From NCBI GenBank assembly GCA_002746415.1, contig NVXD01000005.1, forward strand, positions 107,581 to 171,580: a DNA stretch of 64,000 bases, read 5' to 3'. The stretch's first letter is position 1, and each line of letters begins with the position of its first letter. A model generated the notes under the pieces. It did not search any database and had not been told where the DNA came from. It was given only the letters and a program-made list of their open reading frames with translations. The stretch comes from Flavobacteriaceae bacterium (GTDB lineage: Bacteria; Bacteroidota; Bacteroidia; Flavobacteriales; Flavobacteriaceae). Positions 63,990 through 64,000 of the stretch are shown here, piece by piece. Both the position numbers and the translations under genes were made by a program.

Positions 63990-64000
63990 GAAACTGCTTT
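63975..64000 (+). terminator. Terminator overlapping the clpX stop codon
   Basis: AAAGCAGTTTCTT and AAGAAACTGCTTT are perfectly inverse 13-base arms, the first encoding the last clpX codons and the stop. A T-run begins at the edge of the window. Confidence 0.7.

Noticed and set aside
1..64000. tRNA, rRNA, CRISPR arrays, toxin-antitoxin or restriction systems, transposases
   Set aside because: Looked for by eye across both strands; no candidate was good enough to report. A tRNAscan/Infernal and CRISPR search would settle this.

Overview
The window is AT-rich chromosomal DNA from a member of the Bacteroidota, most probably a Flavobacteriaceae species. The indications are a GldA-type gliding-motility ABC ATPase, a DUF2723 (GT117) membrane protein, a DUF5686 carboxypeptidase-like outer-membrane protein, the uppS-bamA-ompH-ompH cluster, a split methionine synthase, and several -7 boxes of the Bacteroidota form TAnnTTTG. 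No rRNA, tRNA, CRISPR array, prophage or insertion sequence was seen. Almost all of it is core metabolism and housekeeping, densely packed.

Layout. 1-3930 (minus): an aromatic amino acid operon, read as leader peptide, pheA, aminotransferase, tyrA, then a DAHP synthase/chorismate mutase cut by the window edge. A complete Phe/Tyr attenuator precedes pheA. 4075-4968 (plus): gldA. 5025-12387 (minus): DUF2723 protein, membrane-anchored LuxR-type regulator, serine hydrolase, GIN-domain lipoprotein, PagL-like lipid A deacylase. 12452-17425 (minus): metF, a small unknown gene and a two-gene metH. 17584-25383 (minus): assimilatory sulfate reduction (DUF2061 protein, cysH, cysD, cysN, sulfite reductase fused to a HEPN domain, siroheme methyltransferase, ferredoxin-NADP reductase), with an Rrf2 regulator just upstream and two copies of a 17-bp candidate operator. 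25433-26376: GNAT and MarR genes. 26448-34257 (minus): methionine/threonine supply (metK, metY, a metX-thrA triple fusion, metZ), with a SAM-I riboswitch before metY and a SAM-II-like riboswitch before metK.

34433-36244 (plus): deoxynucleoside kinase and tonB. 36329-43080 (minus): membrane pyrophosphatase, soluble pyrophosphatase, DUF5686 protein, pyruvate dehydrogenase E1 beta. 43258-48832 (plus): etfB, etfA, bifunctional nuclease, nucleoside transporter, thyA, folA. 48837-56886 (minus): murI and an envelope cluster (CBS protein, nadK, DUF6089, uppS, bamA, two ompH/skp genes). 56978-64000 (plus): pdxJ, an esterase, an SGNH lipoprotein, a small holin-like membrane protein, tig, clpP, clpX.

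How it works together. The left half is an almost continuous sulfur and amino acid block. Sulfate is activated (CysDN) and reduced (CysH, Sir with siroheme and a ferredoxin reductase). The sulfide is fixed onto O-acylhomoserine made by the ThrA-MetX fusion, using MetY or MetZ. MetF and MetH supply a folate-dependent route to methionine, and MetK makes SAM, which two different riboswitch classes appear to sense. The most informative items are the Phe/Tyr leader-peptide attenuator, the two SAM riboswitch classes in 2 kb, the HEPN-sulfite reductase and MetX-ThrA fusions, the duplicated Rrf2-type operator, and a palindrome shared by the etfB and SGNH-lipoprotein promoters. No clearly new multi-gene system was recognised.
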